The notes under the pieces: model-generated
The model's database searches: none
Told to the model about the DNA's origin: nothing
Seen by the model: the letters and a program-made list of their open reading frames with translations, nothing else
Part shown: in pieces, positions 1 to 9,330 of the stretch
Layout: each line of letters begins with the position of its first letter
Position numbering within the stretch: the stretch's first letter is position 1
Source: an uncultured Collinsella sp.
GTDB taxonomy: Bacteria; Actinomycetota; Coriobacteriia; Coriobacteriales; Coriobacteriaceae
Direction of reading: 5' to 3'
NCBI GenBank assembly: GCA_902464035.1
Contig: CABQHT010000008.1
Span: forward strand, 1-49,846
DNA: 49,846 nt
Position numbers and translations under genes: made by a program

Positions 1-112
1 ACTCCTTGTTGAGACGCGTGAACTCCTTGATGTCGGAGGCGACGGCCGGGTCGGAAAGCTTCTTCTCGAGCTCCTCGTAGGCCTTAATGATCTTTTCGAG
101 CTTGTCGCGCAT
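1..112 (-). CDS. prfA: Peptide chain release factor 1, N-terminal part (partial at window edge)
   Basis: Only the first 37 residues are in the window, beginning MRDKLEKIIKAYEELEKKLS. The helical, charged N-terminus with a DPAV..D pattern fits the start of class I release factors (RF1), which recognise UAA/UAG on the ribosome and release the finished peptide. The ATG at 110-112 has an AGGAGT ribosome binding site 7-8 bases upstream. The GGQ and PxT motifs lie outside the window, so RF1 rather than RF2 is judged from the N-terminus alone. The gene reads off the left edge. Confidence 0.7.
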   Translation of the reverse strand, partial: MRDKLEKIIKAYEELEKKLSDPAVASDIKEFTRLNKE

Positions 113-450
113 GGCGGGACTCCTTTATGTGCGTGAAGGCGAAAATCGGCAGAGTTGATGGGGCGCGCGGCGCCACTGCGGGGGTAAGCCCAGCTAGAAC
201 ATGTCGATCTTCAGATACATGCGCATCCCTTCGCGTATGAGGTACATAGTTGCGGTCTAACCCATACATGATAGCGTGCGCAGGCATACCTGCATATAAC
301 CCGCACGGAATGCGACAAAGGGTCAGTCTCTTTCCTTGAATACAACTTCATCCGAACGCCTCCCGCATTCATCCGCACATATACGGATAAATTTGGGAAT
401 CCGATACCCTGAGGGCCGGATCGGCCGGCCCCGGGAGATCGGAGGACGCC
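113..450. other. Intergenic region upstream of prfA
   Basis: No convincing gene. It holds the prfA ribosome binding site and presumably its promoter. A short palindrome with ATCCG at 371-375 and CGGAT at 384-388 lies before the transposase remnant. I see no tRNA or clear sigma-70 promoter. Confidence 0.5.
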
Positions 451-779
451 ATGTCCGGAAAGGGCGGGAAGGGCGCCGCGAGGGCGGTCCCGAGGACCCA
501 CGGCAGGCTCACCGGGTACGAGCGGGACACGGTCCAGAGGATGCTGAAGCGCAGGGTTCGCTCGGCCACTTCCTCGAGAGGTTCAAGGGCGTATCGACCC
601 GCAGGCTCCACAGCTGCCTGATGTGGTTCAGATGGCTGCGCGAGGCCGCACGCGTCGGGGACAGGACGTCGCTCATGCGCGAGCAGCTCGACGACGGGCG
701 CTACGAAAAGATCCGGAAGAAGATGATGGAGCCGGAGTACGAGTTCCATCTGGAGCCGGACGTGCAAACGGCGGGTTAA
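451..779 (+). pseudogene. Transposase remnant, IS1595/ISXO2-like C-terminus, internally deleted and frameshifted
   Basis: An ATG at 451 with a GGAGG site at 441-445 opens a frame (MSGKGGKGAARAVPRTHGRL...) that stops after about 56 codons. A second frame, one base off, carries a transposase-like tail: a stretch reading GSLGHFLERFKGVSTRRLH, then WFRWLRE, ending at TAA 777-779. The pattern N-S-L-H-x-FL-x-F-x-GVST-x-x-L with a following WF is typical of the C-terminus of IS1595/ISXO2 DDE transposases. The start with its ribosome binding site and the far C-terminus survive, while the catalytic core is missing. This looks like an internal deletion derivative. I could not find convincing terminal inverted repeats. 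The family assignment rests on one motif region. Confidence 0.5.
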
Positions 780-792
780 CATAGCCTTTCAC

Positions 793-816
793 CAAAAAGG
801 GCGAGCGGCCGCGCCC
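793..816 (-). terminator. Rho-independent terminator of the adhesin gene
   Basis: On the minus strand a GC-rich hairpin (arms GGGCG and CGCCC around GGCCGC, 799-816) is followed by five T residues (794-798), about 45 bases after the adhesin stop codon. Confidence 0.75.
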
Positions 817-860
817 TGCGACCACCCGCCCTCAATCAAAGCCCTTCTCGGCCGCCGTAG

Positions 861-3800
861 CTACCGGTTCCGGCGCCGCAGGATAACGCCTGCGGCGATC
901 AGCACCACCGCGCCGCCCGCGATGCCACCCAGGGCCATCGGCGACAAGCTGGTATCGCCCGTATACGGCAGACCCGGCTTCTCCTCCTTCGGCACCGGTG
1001 ACTTGCTCGGCGGATTGGTAGGCGGCTCCGTCGGCGGGGTGGTCGGCGGCGTGTACGTGTTCTTGAACACCGGCGCCACGGCGCCGTCATAGGTTACCGT
1101 CGCCACCAGATGGCCCGCACCGTCGTCCGTCACCGTCACCGTTACCCGGTGCTCGGCCGCGTCGTACGTCACGTTCTTCTGACCGTCGTCCACCTCGGAG
1201 ATGCTGTAGGCGTACGTTCCGGGCTTGTCGTACGAGATCGCCTCGAAGCCCACCGTGCCGTCCGCCGCGTTCTTTGCGGTCTGCAGCACCTTGCCGTCGG
1301 CATCCTTCAGCTGGAAGGAGAACTGCCCTTCCTTCAGGTCCTCGCCGCTCAGCACCTTGGAGGCCCCCAGCTTCACCTCAGTCGCGGCCGGCGCGTAACT
1401 GTTGCTGAACGCCACCGCATCCGCAGCCTTGCCGCCCTTGCTGTAGGCAACCTGCGCCTCCAGCGCGTGCGTCTCCGCATTCTCCGTCACCGTCACCGTC
1501 GCGGTAAAGACCGTCGTGTCGTAGGTGACGCCGTTCGCCGTCGCCCCTGCCCGCTCGGACACGGTGTAGACGTACGTCCCCACCTTGTCCAGCTGCAGCG
1601 GCGCGAAGCCGAACGTGCCGTCGGCGCCGTTCTGCACCGTCTGCACCACGTTACCGTCGGCGTCCTTCAGGTCGAAGAAGAACTCACCCTCGGCCAGGTC
1701 GCGGCCGGTCAGAGCCTTCGTTCCGGTAATCGTCGCCGTCGTTGCCGTCGGCGTGTAGGTGTTGGTGAAGGTCAGATCCGCAGCCGTCTTGTTCGCCGTC
1801 GCGGTCAGCTGGCCGCTGCCGTCATCGGTCACGTTCACCGTCACATCCAACACCGCATCGCTGTAAGTGATGGTGCCATCTTGGCCCGCAACCTCCTTCA
1901 CCTGGTACGCATGCGAACCAGTTGCGGTGTACGAGATGGCCTTGAAGGTAAACGCTTTACCCACGTTCGTGGTCCGGTCGATCTCCTGCCCGGTGGCCAC
2001 GTCAATCAGCGCGAATGTGAACTCGCCATCGGCGGGCGTCCGCGTGGTGGCCGGGTCGGCATTCTCAAGCACCTTGGTGCCAGAGATCTGGTAGGAGGTC
2101 TGACCCGGCTGGTAGCTGTTCGCAAACGTCATGGTATTGGGGGTGACGCCGTTCTCGGTGCCCTCGCTCGGTTTCACCGTAGAGCTCTCTACCACCAGCT
2201 TGCCGTCGTTGTTGTCCTTCACCACGTAGGTCAGGGTGTACGTCTTGCCGGTGTAGGTCACGCCCGGCACGCCCGGCGCGCCGTCCGTCGGCTGCACCTC
2301 ACGGACCGTGAAGGGAAAGGTGCCCGCATGGTCGAAGGTCAGCTCGTTAAAGTAAACCTTGCCCTTGGCGTCGTTCTTCTGGGTCTGGAGCACCGTACCG
2401 TCAGACCCCACCAGCTCGAAGGCGAAGTCTCCCGCCTTTAGCTGATAGCTGCCGTCGTGCACGTCAACGCTCTTGGTGAGGGCGATCGCGCCGGAGTTCG
2501 TCGCCTTCGCCTTGTAGGTGTTGGTGAAGGTGGGCTTCGTGGCGTCCGCGCCGTCGTAGGCGACGCTCGCCTGCAGCGTGCCGGCATTGTCCACAACCGT
2601 CACCACGGCATGATGCACCGCGTCGTCGTAGGTCACGTAGGCCAGATCACCCTTCCGCTCCACGATAGTGTACTCGTACGTGCCCGGCTTCGCGTAGGAG
2701 AAGGCGTCGAAGTTAACGCTTCCGTCCGCGCCGTTGGTCGCGGTCCGGACGGGCTTGGCCCCGGCAAGCTGCTCAGCAGTCATTTTGCCCTCGTACACAT
2801 CGAAGGTGAACTCGCCGTCCTTGGGGACGATCGGCGTGTTGTCGTCCTTCTTCACATAGCTCTTCTGCGCACCGAGGGCCAGACCGGTCGCGGCCGGCTG
2901 GTAGGTGTTGGTGAAGGTATCCGAGCCGGATGCGCTCGTCACGATCGCCTTCGCATTCAGTGCTCCGTTCCCGCCGTCTGTGACCGTCACCGTATAGGTG
3001 AGGGCATGATTGTCATAGACCATGCCCGGCTCCGCGCCCGGCTGCTCCACGATGGTGTAGGTGAAGTCCTTGCTCGCGGCACCGTCCAAGTCGGAGAGCT
3101 GGAACTCGCGCGTGAAGCAGACCTTGCCGTTTGCATCGTTCTTCGCGGTGGCGATCACGTTGCCGGCAGCGTCCTTCAGGTCGAAGGTGAACTCGCCGTC
3201 CGCAGGCTTCGTCGTGTGATCGAAGCCGTCCGCAACCTTGATGGTCTTGGTCGCCGTCAGCTCCACGGATCCCTTTGCGGTGTAGGTGTTGTTGAAGGTG
3301 GGAGCCGTAGCGGTACCGTCATAGGTGACGGTCACCTTCGTCTTGTTGTTGTCGTCCTGGTTCTGCTCTACCTTGACGTGGACCTTGACTTTCTTGGCGT
3401 CGTAGGCCACGCCGTCGACGGACTGGCCGGCCTTCTCCTCCTTGAGCGTGTAGTCGTACTCGCCCAGGTTCAGGCCCTTGACGGTCAGCTTGACCTTGCC
3501 ATTCTTATCGTTGGTGCCGCGAGCGTCCCCATTGCCGTCCTGGTCGTACAAGCCGAAGGTGAACGCATCGGCCGTCAGGTCCTTGCCCGCGAGAACTTTC
3601 GTGGCCTCAACGGTGACGTCCGCCGTCGGCTTCGTGTTGGTGAAGGTCGGCACGGCCTTCTCACCGTCGTAGGTGACGGTCGCCTTCAGCTCGCCCTTTT
3701 CGTCGGTGACCTTGACGTGGACCTTCACGCCCTTCGCGTCGTAGACGACGGTCGAGTCGGCGCCCTTCACCTCCTTGATGGTGTAGTCGTGGTCGCCCGG

Positions 3801-6800
3801 CGTAGCGTAGTCGATGGCTGCAAAGGCGACCTTGCCGTCCTTCTCGTTTTGGACAGTCTGGACCACGCTGCCGTCCTTGTCGAGCAGCTGGAACGTGAAG
3901 TCACTCCCCGCGAGCTCACCGCCCGTGAAGCGCTTCGTCGCCTTGAGCGTTACCGAGGTCTCCTTCGGGCGGTACGTGTTCGTGATCACCGCAATCTGAT
4001 CGTCGATCACCTGAGATGTGGCGGTGCCATCATCCTTATAGATCTGCTCCATTTTGACGACTGGCTCGGTCAGATTTCCCTTGCCGTCATCCTTCACCGT
4101 TACGGTCACTTTGTATTCGGCGCTGGAGTAGCTGACACCGCCCAGCCAACTGGGATCGCTCTTGGCGGGCGTAGTCTCGGCAATGTAGTAGGTGTACTTG
4201 CCAGGCTTCTCATACTTAATCTCTCCGAAGCTAAATTCTTCGGCACTCGTAACGGTCTTCTCGACCTGCTTCATGCCGGCCACGGGCGCTGCCGTGGCAC
4301 CATCAGGCATCGGCGTTCCATCGGCGGCGCGCAGGCAAAGCTCGAAGCTGTCGGCGCTAGTCCACTCACGGCCGGTGAACTTCTTCTTCGCCTTGATGCC
4401 TGTGAGCGTCACCGAAGACTTCACGCTGTAGCTGTTGGTGAACACCAGCTTGTTGTCTTTGGCCACCGTGCCGTCGGAATTCTGCGGGGCAATCCTGCCC
4501 GAGATGCTATCGCCTTCTTCAGTCAGATTCTTGTCACCCTGCTTGCGGCCGGTCAGCTTATAGCCCGCGGGCATCTTGTCTGCGCCGGTCAGCTCCTGCA
4601 CCGCGTACTGGTCACCCTCGGCGAGACCGTACACACGGATCGTCTGGTCGGCCGTGATGGTCTGCTCGCGGCCGTTCTCGAGGTCGAACATTTTGCCGAC
4701 CTGCTTCTCGCTTGCGGTCCCCGCGTTCTCAAACACCGCGGCCTTGTACGTCTTCCCCGCCGTCGTGGGCACGGTGAACTTGAAGGTGAACCCCGCGTCC
4801 GGTTTTCCCGTCAGGCCCGCTGGCACCATGACCTTCTTCATCACCTCGAGGCTCGCCTCGCGTTCGTTCGCCACGCGCACGCAGGTGGCGCCCGTAAACA
4901 GGGCGTTCAGATTCATGTCGCCCAGGTCGGCGCGGGCGCCCTTCGCATTAGTGTCACCAGACACGTCCTGCGTGATGCCCATACGTATCCAGCCCGTCTC
5001 GGTCTCCAGGCGGTAAGGTTCGTCCTTCTTGGTGGGCCCATACTGGTAGACACGTCCATTGGCGCCGTACTTAAGATGTACCTCATTCTCGCCGCCCTTG
5101 GCGTCATTGTTCCAGGAAAGGTTGCCGTTGCCGTCGAGCGTCCCGTCGGACGTCTGGCGCTGGCCCTTGATCCACGTGAGCGTGTTGTCGATGTCGCTCT
5201 CTGCGCCAAACTGGCCCAGACTCTTCATGAGCGCGCCCGGGCCCACGAACGTCGAAACGCCGTCATCGTCCGTACCAGCATCGGCATGGACGCCGTAATC
5301 GTCCACAATCACCTTGGTGAGCGTGTCGTTAAGCAGGAAGCCCTTGGGCGCCGAGACCTCCTTTAGGAAGTAAGTGCCCTTCTCGAGCGGCTTGTTATCG
5401 TCGCTCGTATTCGGGAATATGCCCGCACCTTCGAGCGGGACCGGGTTGCCGACTGACCCCGTCGTCAGGGTGTCGTAGGGGGTCTGCTCGCCCTTGAGCA
5501 CGACCTTACCGTTCGCGTCTGCTGTCACCTGATCGGCCGTGTACAGGGCGAACTTCGCCCCGTCAATGGGCTTACCCTCGGTATCGGTCTTCTGCACGAA
5601 CAGGCGATTCTGGATGTTCGTGACGAGCAAGCGCGTGGCGAACTGTCGCTTGAAGTTCGTGCCGTCTGCGATGTCGTCGCTGTACACGTGGACGGTGTTC
5701 TCAGGCGTCGCGTCGCCGATCGAGCTCGCCCTTGTGTGGTAGATAGCCACCGTGTACTCGGCATCCTTGCGGGCATCACCGCTCAGCAGGTAGTAGTACT
5801 TGGAGATGTCACCGGGCAGATTTTGAATCTCTACCTGGTACTGGCCGCTCGTGTTGAGCGTGAAGACGTGCGGGTCCTTCTTCGCCACCTCGATAGCGCC
5901 GACCATGCTCGGCTCCTTGGCGAGGGTGTATCCCCCTCCCGTCGATGGATCGCCCGACACGGCATACCAATTGCTCTGATCTTTGATATCTGTGCCTGCG
6001 CTTTTATCGCGCTTGAGCACCACAGCGAACAGTATGCCGGAGCCCAGGCTAACGGTCTCGTTGGACTTCGTCAGGTCATCACTCGCCTTGTACACGGTCG
6101 ACGGCGCAGTGATGGTCTCCTTCGAGCCGGCGAACGCACCGCTCTGCCAAACGGAGCTGTCCGCGTCCATACCGCCGCGGTTGATGGTGACGCCGCCCGC
6201 GACGTTCTCGTCGCTCGCGGGCACGTACTCGAACTGCATGCTGCCATTCGTCGCCGTGAGACTCGAGCGGTATCCCTCGGGTACGCGCGTCTCCTTCAGG
6301 AGGTAGTACTTGTTGTTGTCGTGATCCTTGTTGTAGAGATCGTCGAAGTTGATGACGCCGTTGTCCACGTCGTTCGTGAGCGTTAGGTGGCCGGCCTCGT
6401 CCGTGGTACCGGAGCCGATGAGCTCGCCCACGGTCTTGAAGTCCTTGTCGGTCTTATAGAGCTTGAACTCGGCACCCTGTACGAACTTGCCGTCCTGGTC
6501 GAACTTGATGATGTCGGACTCGGGCACCGTCACGAGGTTGAACTTGAGCTCCATGTTGGAGTCGGTGGCGCCGCGCTCCAGGTAGAAGAACTTGAGGGTG
6601 TGGTTGGTGCCGTCGGCGAAGGTGTTGTCGTTGAAGCCCGAAGTGTCCTTATTCGCCTTCTGGTACTTGTTCTTCAGTGTGCCGTCGTTATTACCGTTCA
6701 CCTTAATGTCGCCCGTACAAAAGTTGATGCTCAGACTCGCGCGGTTGTGAATACCGCCGATATCACCCACGAGGACATCGTCGATGAACACCCAGACGTC

Positions 6801-7595
6801 ATCATCGCCGGCGAACTCGAACACCATGTCGTCGCCCGCGTTCGTCTTGCCGTCAGCAGGCTGCACGAATCGCGTGGACATTGAGAGGCCGAAGTGGTGG
6901 TTGACGGGGCGGCCGTCGTTGTAGCGCGAATCACCGGTGTTGTCTGCCTTGATGCCGGTTTGGACGAGCCGGCCGTTTTCCTCTTTGAGCACCTTGTCTG
7001 CCGCGTCGAACGGGAAGAACTGACCCTGGTGGGACGAATCGCCCACTTTGTCAATGCCCCAGGTGTCATAGATGTCGAAGGCATTCTTGTCAGCGTTGTA
7101 GGCTGCGTAGTTTTTGGAGCTGTCATAGACGTAGTAGCCGTTCTGAACCTTGAGGAGGCCCGTCACGCCAAAATGGGATGTCTTGCCGGTCTGGGCAGAG
7201 GAATCGAATAGGTAGCGGAGGGACTCGTCGCCCAAGGCTTCGGAAAGCTTCGGGTAGCCATCTGAAAGCGTGTTGTTGACGATGCCGGGCCGCGGGCTCG
7301 TGCCGCCCGTCCAATTGTTGAGCGGCCCATCACCCTTGCCGTCGTTAAACTGGAACTTGTGGCCTGCGTTGACGCCGCCGTTGCCGGAAACCGACAGATG
7401 GTTATCGGGATTCACCCAGTAATCAAACAGGTTGATTGTTGTCCCCGAAGGCGAAATCGTCGTAACCGTGTGGTCCGAAAACGCCGCTTCCGCACGGGTC
7501 GGCAGGAAGAAACTCGCCGTCAGCGCGACGGCGAGGGCCAAAACAATCACATATGGCGAGACCGGGCGCAGCCCACGACGACGGCCATAAGACAT
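861..7595 (-). CDS. Giant LPXTG-anchored surface protein with fibro-slime, Cna-B and nine Spy0128-type repeats
   Basis: This 2,244-residue protein is probably exported by Sec and anchored to peptidoglycan by sortase. A signal peptide (MSYGRRRGLRPVSPYVIVLA then a hydrophobic core to TRAEA) is followed by a fibro-slime/PA14-like domain with DDDVWVFIDDVLVGDIGGIH near residue 270. Cna-B (SpaA-like) domains start near 360 and 665. About nine tandem repeats of 110-140 residues run from roughly 1058 to 2183, each ending F(T/S/N)N(T/S)Y. They match the pilin isopeptide-linkage (Spy0128) fold, expected to form internal Lys-Asn bonds. The C-terminus has a Pro/Thr stalk, LPYTG near 2208, a membrane helix and RRRNR. 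I chose ATG 7593-7595 because it gives a clean signal peptide. An in-frame ATG at 7664 has no ribosome binding site. Likely an adhesin or pilus-tip protein; no sortase or partner pilin is nearby. Confidence 0.85.
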   Translation of the reverse strand: MSYGRRRGLRPVSPYVIVLALAVALTASFFLPTRAEAAFSDHTVTTISPSGTTINLFDYWVNPDNHLSVSGNGGVNAGHKFQFNDGKGDGPLNNWTGGTSPRPGIVNNTLSDGYPKLSEALGDESLRYLFDSSAQTGKTSHFGVTGLLKVQNGYYVYDSSKNYAAYNADKNAFDIYDTWGIDKVGDSSHQGQFFPFDAADKVLKEENGRLVQTGIKADNTGDSRYNDGRPVNHHFGLSMSTRFVQPADGKTNAGDDMVFEFAGDDDVWVFIDDVLVGDIGGIHNRASLSINFCTGDIKVNGNNDGTLKNKYQKANKDTSGFNDNTFADGTNHTLKFFYLERGATDSNMELKFNLVTVPESDIIKFDQDGKFVQGAEFKLYKTDKDFKTVGELIGSGTTDEAGHLTLTNDVDNGVINFDDLYNKDHDNNKYYLLKETRVPEGYRSSLTATNGSMQFEYVPASDENVAGGVTINRGGMDADSSVWQSGAFAGSKETITAPSTVYKASDDLTKSNETVSLGSGILFAVVLKRDKSAGTDIKDQSNWYAVSGDPSTGGGYTLAKEPSMVGAIEVAKKDPHVFTLNTSGQYQVEIQNLPGDISKYYYLLSGDARKDAEYTVAIYHTRASSIGDATPENTVHVYSDDIADGTNFKRQFATRLLVTNIQNRLFVQKTDTEGKPIDGAKFALYTADQVTADANGKVVLKGEQTPYDTLTTGSVGNPVPLEGAGIFPNTSDDNKPLEKGTYFLKEVSAPKGFLLNDTLTKVIVDDYGVHADAGTDDDGVSTFVGPGALMKSLGQFGAESDIDNTLTWIKGQRQTSDGTLDGNGNLSWNNDAKGGENEVHLKYGANGRVYQYGPTKKDEPYRLETETGWIRMGITQDVSGDTNAKGARADLGDMNLNALFTGATCVRVANEREASLEVMKKVMVPAGLTGKPDAGFTFKFTVPTTAGKTYKAAVFENAGTASEKQVGKMFDLENGREQTITADQTIRVYGLAEGDQYAVQELTGADKMPAGYKLTGRKQGDKNLTEEGDSISGRIAPQNSDGTVAKDNKLVFTNSYSVKSSVTLTGIKAKKKFTGREWTSADSFELCLRAADGTPMPDGATAAPVAGMKQVEKTVTSAEEFSFGEIKYEKPGKYTYYIAETTPAKSDPSWLGGVSYSSAEYKVTVTVKDDGKGNLTEPVVKMEQIYKDDGTATSQVIDDQIAVITNTYRPKETSVTLKATKRFTGGELAGSDFTFQLLDKDGSVVQTVQNEKDGKVAFAAIDYATPGDHDYTIKEVKGADSTVVYDAKGVKVHVKVTDEKGELKATVTYDGEKAVPTFTNTKPTADVTVEATKVLAGKDLTADAFTFGLYDQDGNGDARGTNDKNGKVKLTVKGLNLGEYDYTLKEEKAGQSVDGVAYDAKKVKVHVKVEQNQDDNNKTKVTVTYDGTATAPTFNNTYTAKGSVELTATKTIKVADGFDHTTKPADGEFTFDLKDAAGNVIATAKNDANGKVCFTREFQLSDLDGAASKDFTYTIVEQPGAEPGMVYDNHALTYTVTVTDGGNGALNAKAIVTSASGSDTFTNTYQPAATGLALGAQKSYVKKDDNTPIVPKDGEFTFDVYEGKMTAEQLAGAKPVRTATNGADGSVNFDAFSYAKPGTYEYTIVERKGDLAYVTYDDAVHHAVVTVVDNAGTLQASVAYDGADATKPTFTNTYKAKATNSGAIALTKSVDVHDGSYQLKAGDFAFELVGSDGTVLQTQKNDAKGKVYFNELTFDHAGTFPFTVREVQPTDGAPGVPGVTYTGKTYTLTYVVKDNNDGKLVVESSTVKPSEGTENGVTPNTMTFANSYQPGQTSYQISGTKVLENADPATTRTPADGEFTFALIDVATGQEIDRTTNVGKAFTFKAISYTATGSHAYQVKEVAGQDGTITYSDAVLDVTVNVTDDGSGQLTATANKTAADLTFTNTYTPTATTATITGTKALTGRDLAEGEFFFDLKDADGNVVQTVQNGADGTFGFAPLQLDKVGTYVYTVSERAGATANGVTYDTTVFTATVTVTENAETHALEAQVAYSKGGKAADAVAFSNSYAPAATEVKLGASKVLSGEDLKEGQFSFQLKDADGKVLQTAKNAADGTVGFEAISYDKPGTYAYSISEVDDGQKNVTYDAAEHRVTVTVTDDGAGHLVATVTYDGAVAPVFKNTYTPPTTPPTEPPTNPPSKSPVPKEEKPGLPYTGDTSLSPMALGGIAGGAVVLIAAGVILRRRNR

Positions 7596-7623
7596 GACGG
7601 ACCACCGCTCGCGCGGCCGGTGT

Positions 7624-7704
7624 TCACCAGGAAGTTCCCTGCTTAGACACCCCCCCGGTAGCATTATTCACGAGTCGAGACGTCGTCTCTCTGAGCTCCT
7701 GCAT
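7624..7704 (-). CDS. Possible 26-residue leader peptide upstream of the adhesin
   Basis: An ATG at 7702-7704 opens a 26-codon frame (MQELRETTSRLVNNATGG...) ending TGA at 7624-7626, about 28 bases before the adhesin ATG. Nine consecutive G residues lie 5 bases upstream of this ATG and could act as an unusual Shine-Dalgarno sequence. The frame contains a second G-tract of seven. Losing one G there would join this leader in frame to the adhesin. Translation is not proven; the frame is short and could be chance. Confidence 0.35.
   Translation of the reverse strand: MQELRETTSRLVNNATGGVSKQGTSW
7650..7656 (-). repeat. G7 homopolymer in adhesin leader
   Basis: Seven G residues on the minus strand, inside the putative leader ORF. 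With six G the leader ORF becomes continuous with the adhesin reading frame; with seven it terminates before the adhesin start. Confidence 0.8.
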
Positions 7705-7709
7705 AATTT

Positions 7710-7718
7710 CCCCCCCCC
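7710..7718 (-). repeat. G9 homopolymer upstream of adhesin
   Basis: Nine consecutive G residues on the minus strand, 5 bases before the leader ATG and 115 bases before the adhesin ATG. It is the longest G-tract I noticed in the window. Such tracts slip readily during replication. Confidence 0.85.
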
Positions 7719-7892
7719 AGTCATACGGCGACCTGCCCGGGTGCTCCCCGGGGGCCGAGGCAGTCTGGCACATGCCCGCAGTCGTTCAAGGAATACCAAC
7801 CCCAGCATATGTCTCTTAAGATATCTTAGTCTTATTCTATGACAGTTTTTGTCTCATTACCGATGAAATCGGCTCAGTCCCTTTGTCGCATG
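7719..7892 (-). promoter_or_regulatory. Adhesin upstream region with hairpin and palindrome
   Basis: Between the M20 peptidase stop and the G9 tract lie a perfect palindrome AAGATATCTT (7818-7827) and a strong hairpin with CCCGGG arms around TGCTC (near 7736-7752). I could not pick a convincing -35/-10 pair. The hairpin could act as an attenuator in the leader RNA. Confidence 0.35.
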
Positions 7893-9308
7893 CTAGAGCG
7901 TGTGGAGCAGGGCGATGAGGAAGCGGATGCCCTGGAGGTAGGCGCGGCGGGTGATGCGCTCGTTGGTGCCGTGGACGCCGCGGTCGCACTCGTCGTCATC
8001 AACCACAAAGGCCGAGAAGCGAATGCACTCAGGGCAAATGGGCTGGTAGTTGGCAGCGTCAGTCGCGCCGATCACGGTCGAGGGGACAATCGCCAACGGC
8101 TCGGATGATCCGTTTTCCTCCGTCCCCTTTGGATCGCGGAAATAGCGGGCGGCGATGGAGCGAACCGCCTCGAGGCCGGGACCACCGATGCGCGGGGACG
8201 GCGAGGGTTCGGAGCTGCCGGGGCCCAGCTCCACTTCGACACGACCGGCAAGGTCCGCCCCGGCAACCGCCTCACGGCAGCGCGCCACAACGTCGGCCAC
8301 GCTCGTGCCCTCGAGTATGCGGAAGTTAATGTTGGCCCACATATCCTGCGGCATCACGTTAGCACCGGTGCTACCGCCCTCGATTTGGGTCGGTGCACAG
8401 GTGGTGGTCACGAGCGGATAGAGCTTCTTGCTGGCGAGGCAATCGCGGACAATGGCGCCCCCGTTGGCGGCAATCTCATCCGCCGTGTAGAGCCCCAGCT
8501 CGACAAGCTGCGCGGCAAGCAGATCGGTCACGCGCGTCGGCCACTCGATATCGCAGATTGCGGCGATGGCACGGCTGAGCACCTCGAGCGACGTGCCGCC
8601 GTAGGGGTTGGACGAATGCCCGCCCTCGCTACGCGTACTCAACACGATATCGGCGTAGCCCTTCTCCGCGAGATCGGCATGCATAAGCCAGCCCTCGCCC
8701 GCGCCGTACTCGGCAGCCGAAACGATACGGTAGTCGCCCTCGTCGATCAGGTACTCAAGCTCAATGCCGCGCTCCTCGAGCGCGCGGCCGATGGCGCCTG
8801 CGCCGCACTGCGTAGTCTCCTCGTCCTGGCCAAAAGCCAGCAGCAGGGTGCGCTTATGCTCCCAACCGTGCGCCAGCGCATACTCGACGGCCTCGAGAAT
8901 GCCTGCGACCTGGTCCTTCATGTCGATCGCGCCGCGACCCCAAATGTAGGTGTCGTCCACGTGCCCGCTAAAGGGGGCGTGCGTCCAGTCGGCCTCGGTA
9001 CCCGGCACCACGGGGACCACGTCCATGTGGCCCATGAGCATAACGGGCTTGAGAGCAGGGTCGGAGCCGGAAAGCGTCACCAACAGCGAGTGGTCGATAA
9101 GCTCGACCTCGCCCGCCGCAAATACGTGCGGCCAGGCCTGCTGCATATACGCGCGCAGGTCGTCGAAGGGCTGCCAGTCCACCGCCTCGGCATCCATGCT
9201 CGAAATGGTCGGAAACGACAGCACGCGGCCCAAGCGCTCGCACGCGCCGACCTCGTCTATATCGGCAAAATCGTCCTCATGCGCAAAGAAGCGCCAAACC
9301 TCGGCCAT
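7893..9308 (-). CDS. M20 family metallopeptidase (carboxypeptidase PM20D1/CPS1-like)
   Basis: This 471-residue cytoplasmic zinc hydrolase has the M20 layout: GHMDVVPV with metal-binding His and catalytic Asp near residue 95, GRGAIDMKD with bridging Asp near 127, and the catalytic Glu pair in GQDEETTQCGAGAIG near 160. A lid/dimerisation domain follows, then a C-terminal metal His region (VHGTNERI). Members hydrolyse N-acyl amino acids or small peptides; the substrate cannot be read from sequence. The ATG at 9306-9308 has AAAGGATG just upstream. It follows the amino-acid ABC operon on the same strand after a terminator, so it is probably transcribed separately, though a role in using imported amino acids or peptides is plausible. 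Confidence 0.85.
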   Translation of the reverse strand: MAEVWRFFAHEDDFADIDEVGACERLGRVLSFPTISSMDAEAVDWQPFDDLRAYMQQAWPHVFAAGEVELIDHSLLVTLSGSDPALKPVMLMGHMDVVPVVPGTEADWTHAPFSGHVDDTYIWGRGAIDMKDQVAGILEAVEYALAHGWEHKRTLLLAFGQDEETTQCGAGAIGRALEERGIELEYLIDEGDYRIVSAAEYGAGEGWLMHADLAEKGYADIVLSTRSEGGHSSNPYGGTSLEVLSRAIAAICDIEWPTRVTDLLAAQLVELGLYTADEIAANGGAIVRDCLASKKLYPLVTTTCAPTQIEGGSTGANVMPQDMWANINFRILEGTSVADVVARCREAVAGADLAGRVEVELGPGSSEPSPSPRIGGPGLEAVRSIAARYFRDPKGTEENGSSEPLAIVPSTVIGATDAANYQPICPECIRFSAFVVDDDECDRGVHGTNERITRRAYLQGIRFLIALLHTL

Positions 9309-9330
9309 GACATCCTTTCGATTGTGACGA

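Noticed and set aside
1110..5366. Long plus-strand open frames opposite the adhesin gene
   Set aside because: They arise from the biased codons of the repetitive adhesin. Their Arg/Val/Leu/His-rich products lack any domain, and the adhesin frame is unmistakable.
7596..7664. Upstream ATG at 7664 as the adhesin start
   Set aside because: No ribosome binding site precedes it, and it would add 23 charged residues before a textbook signal peptide.
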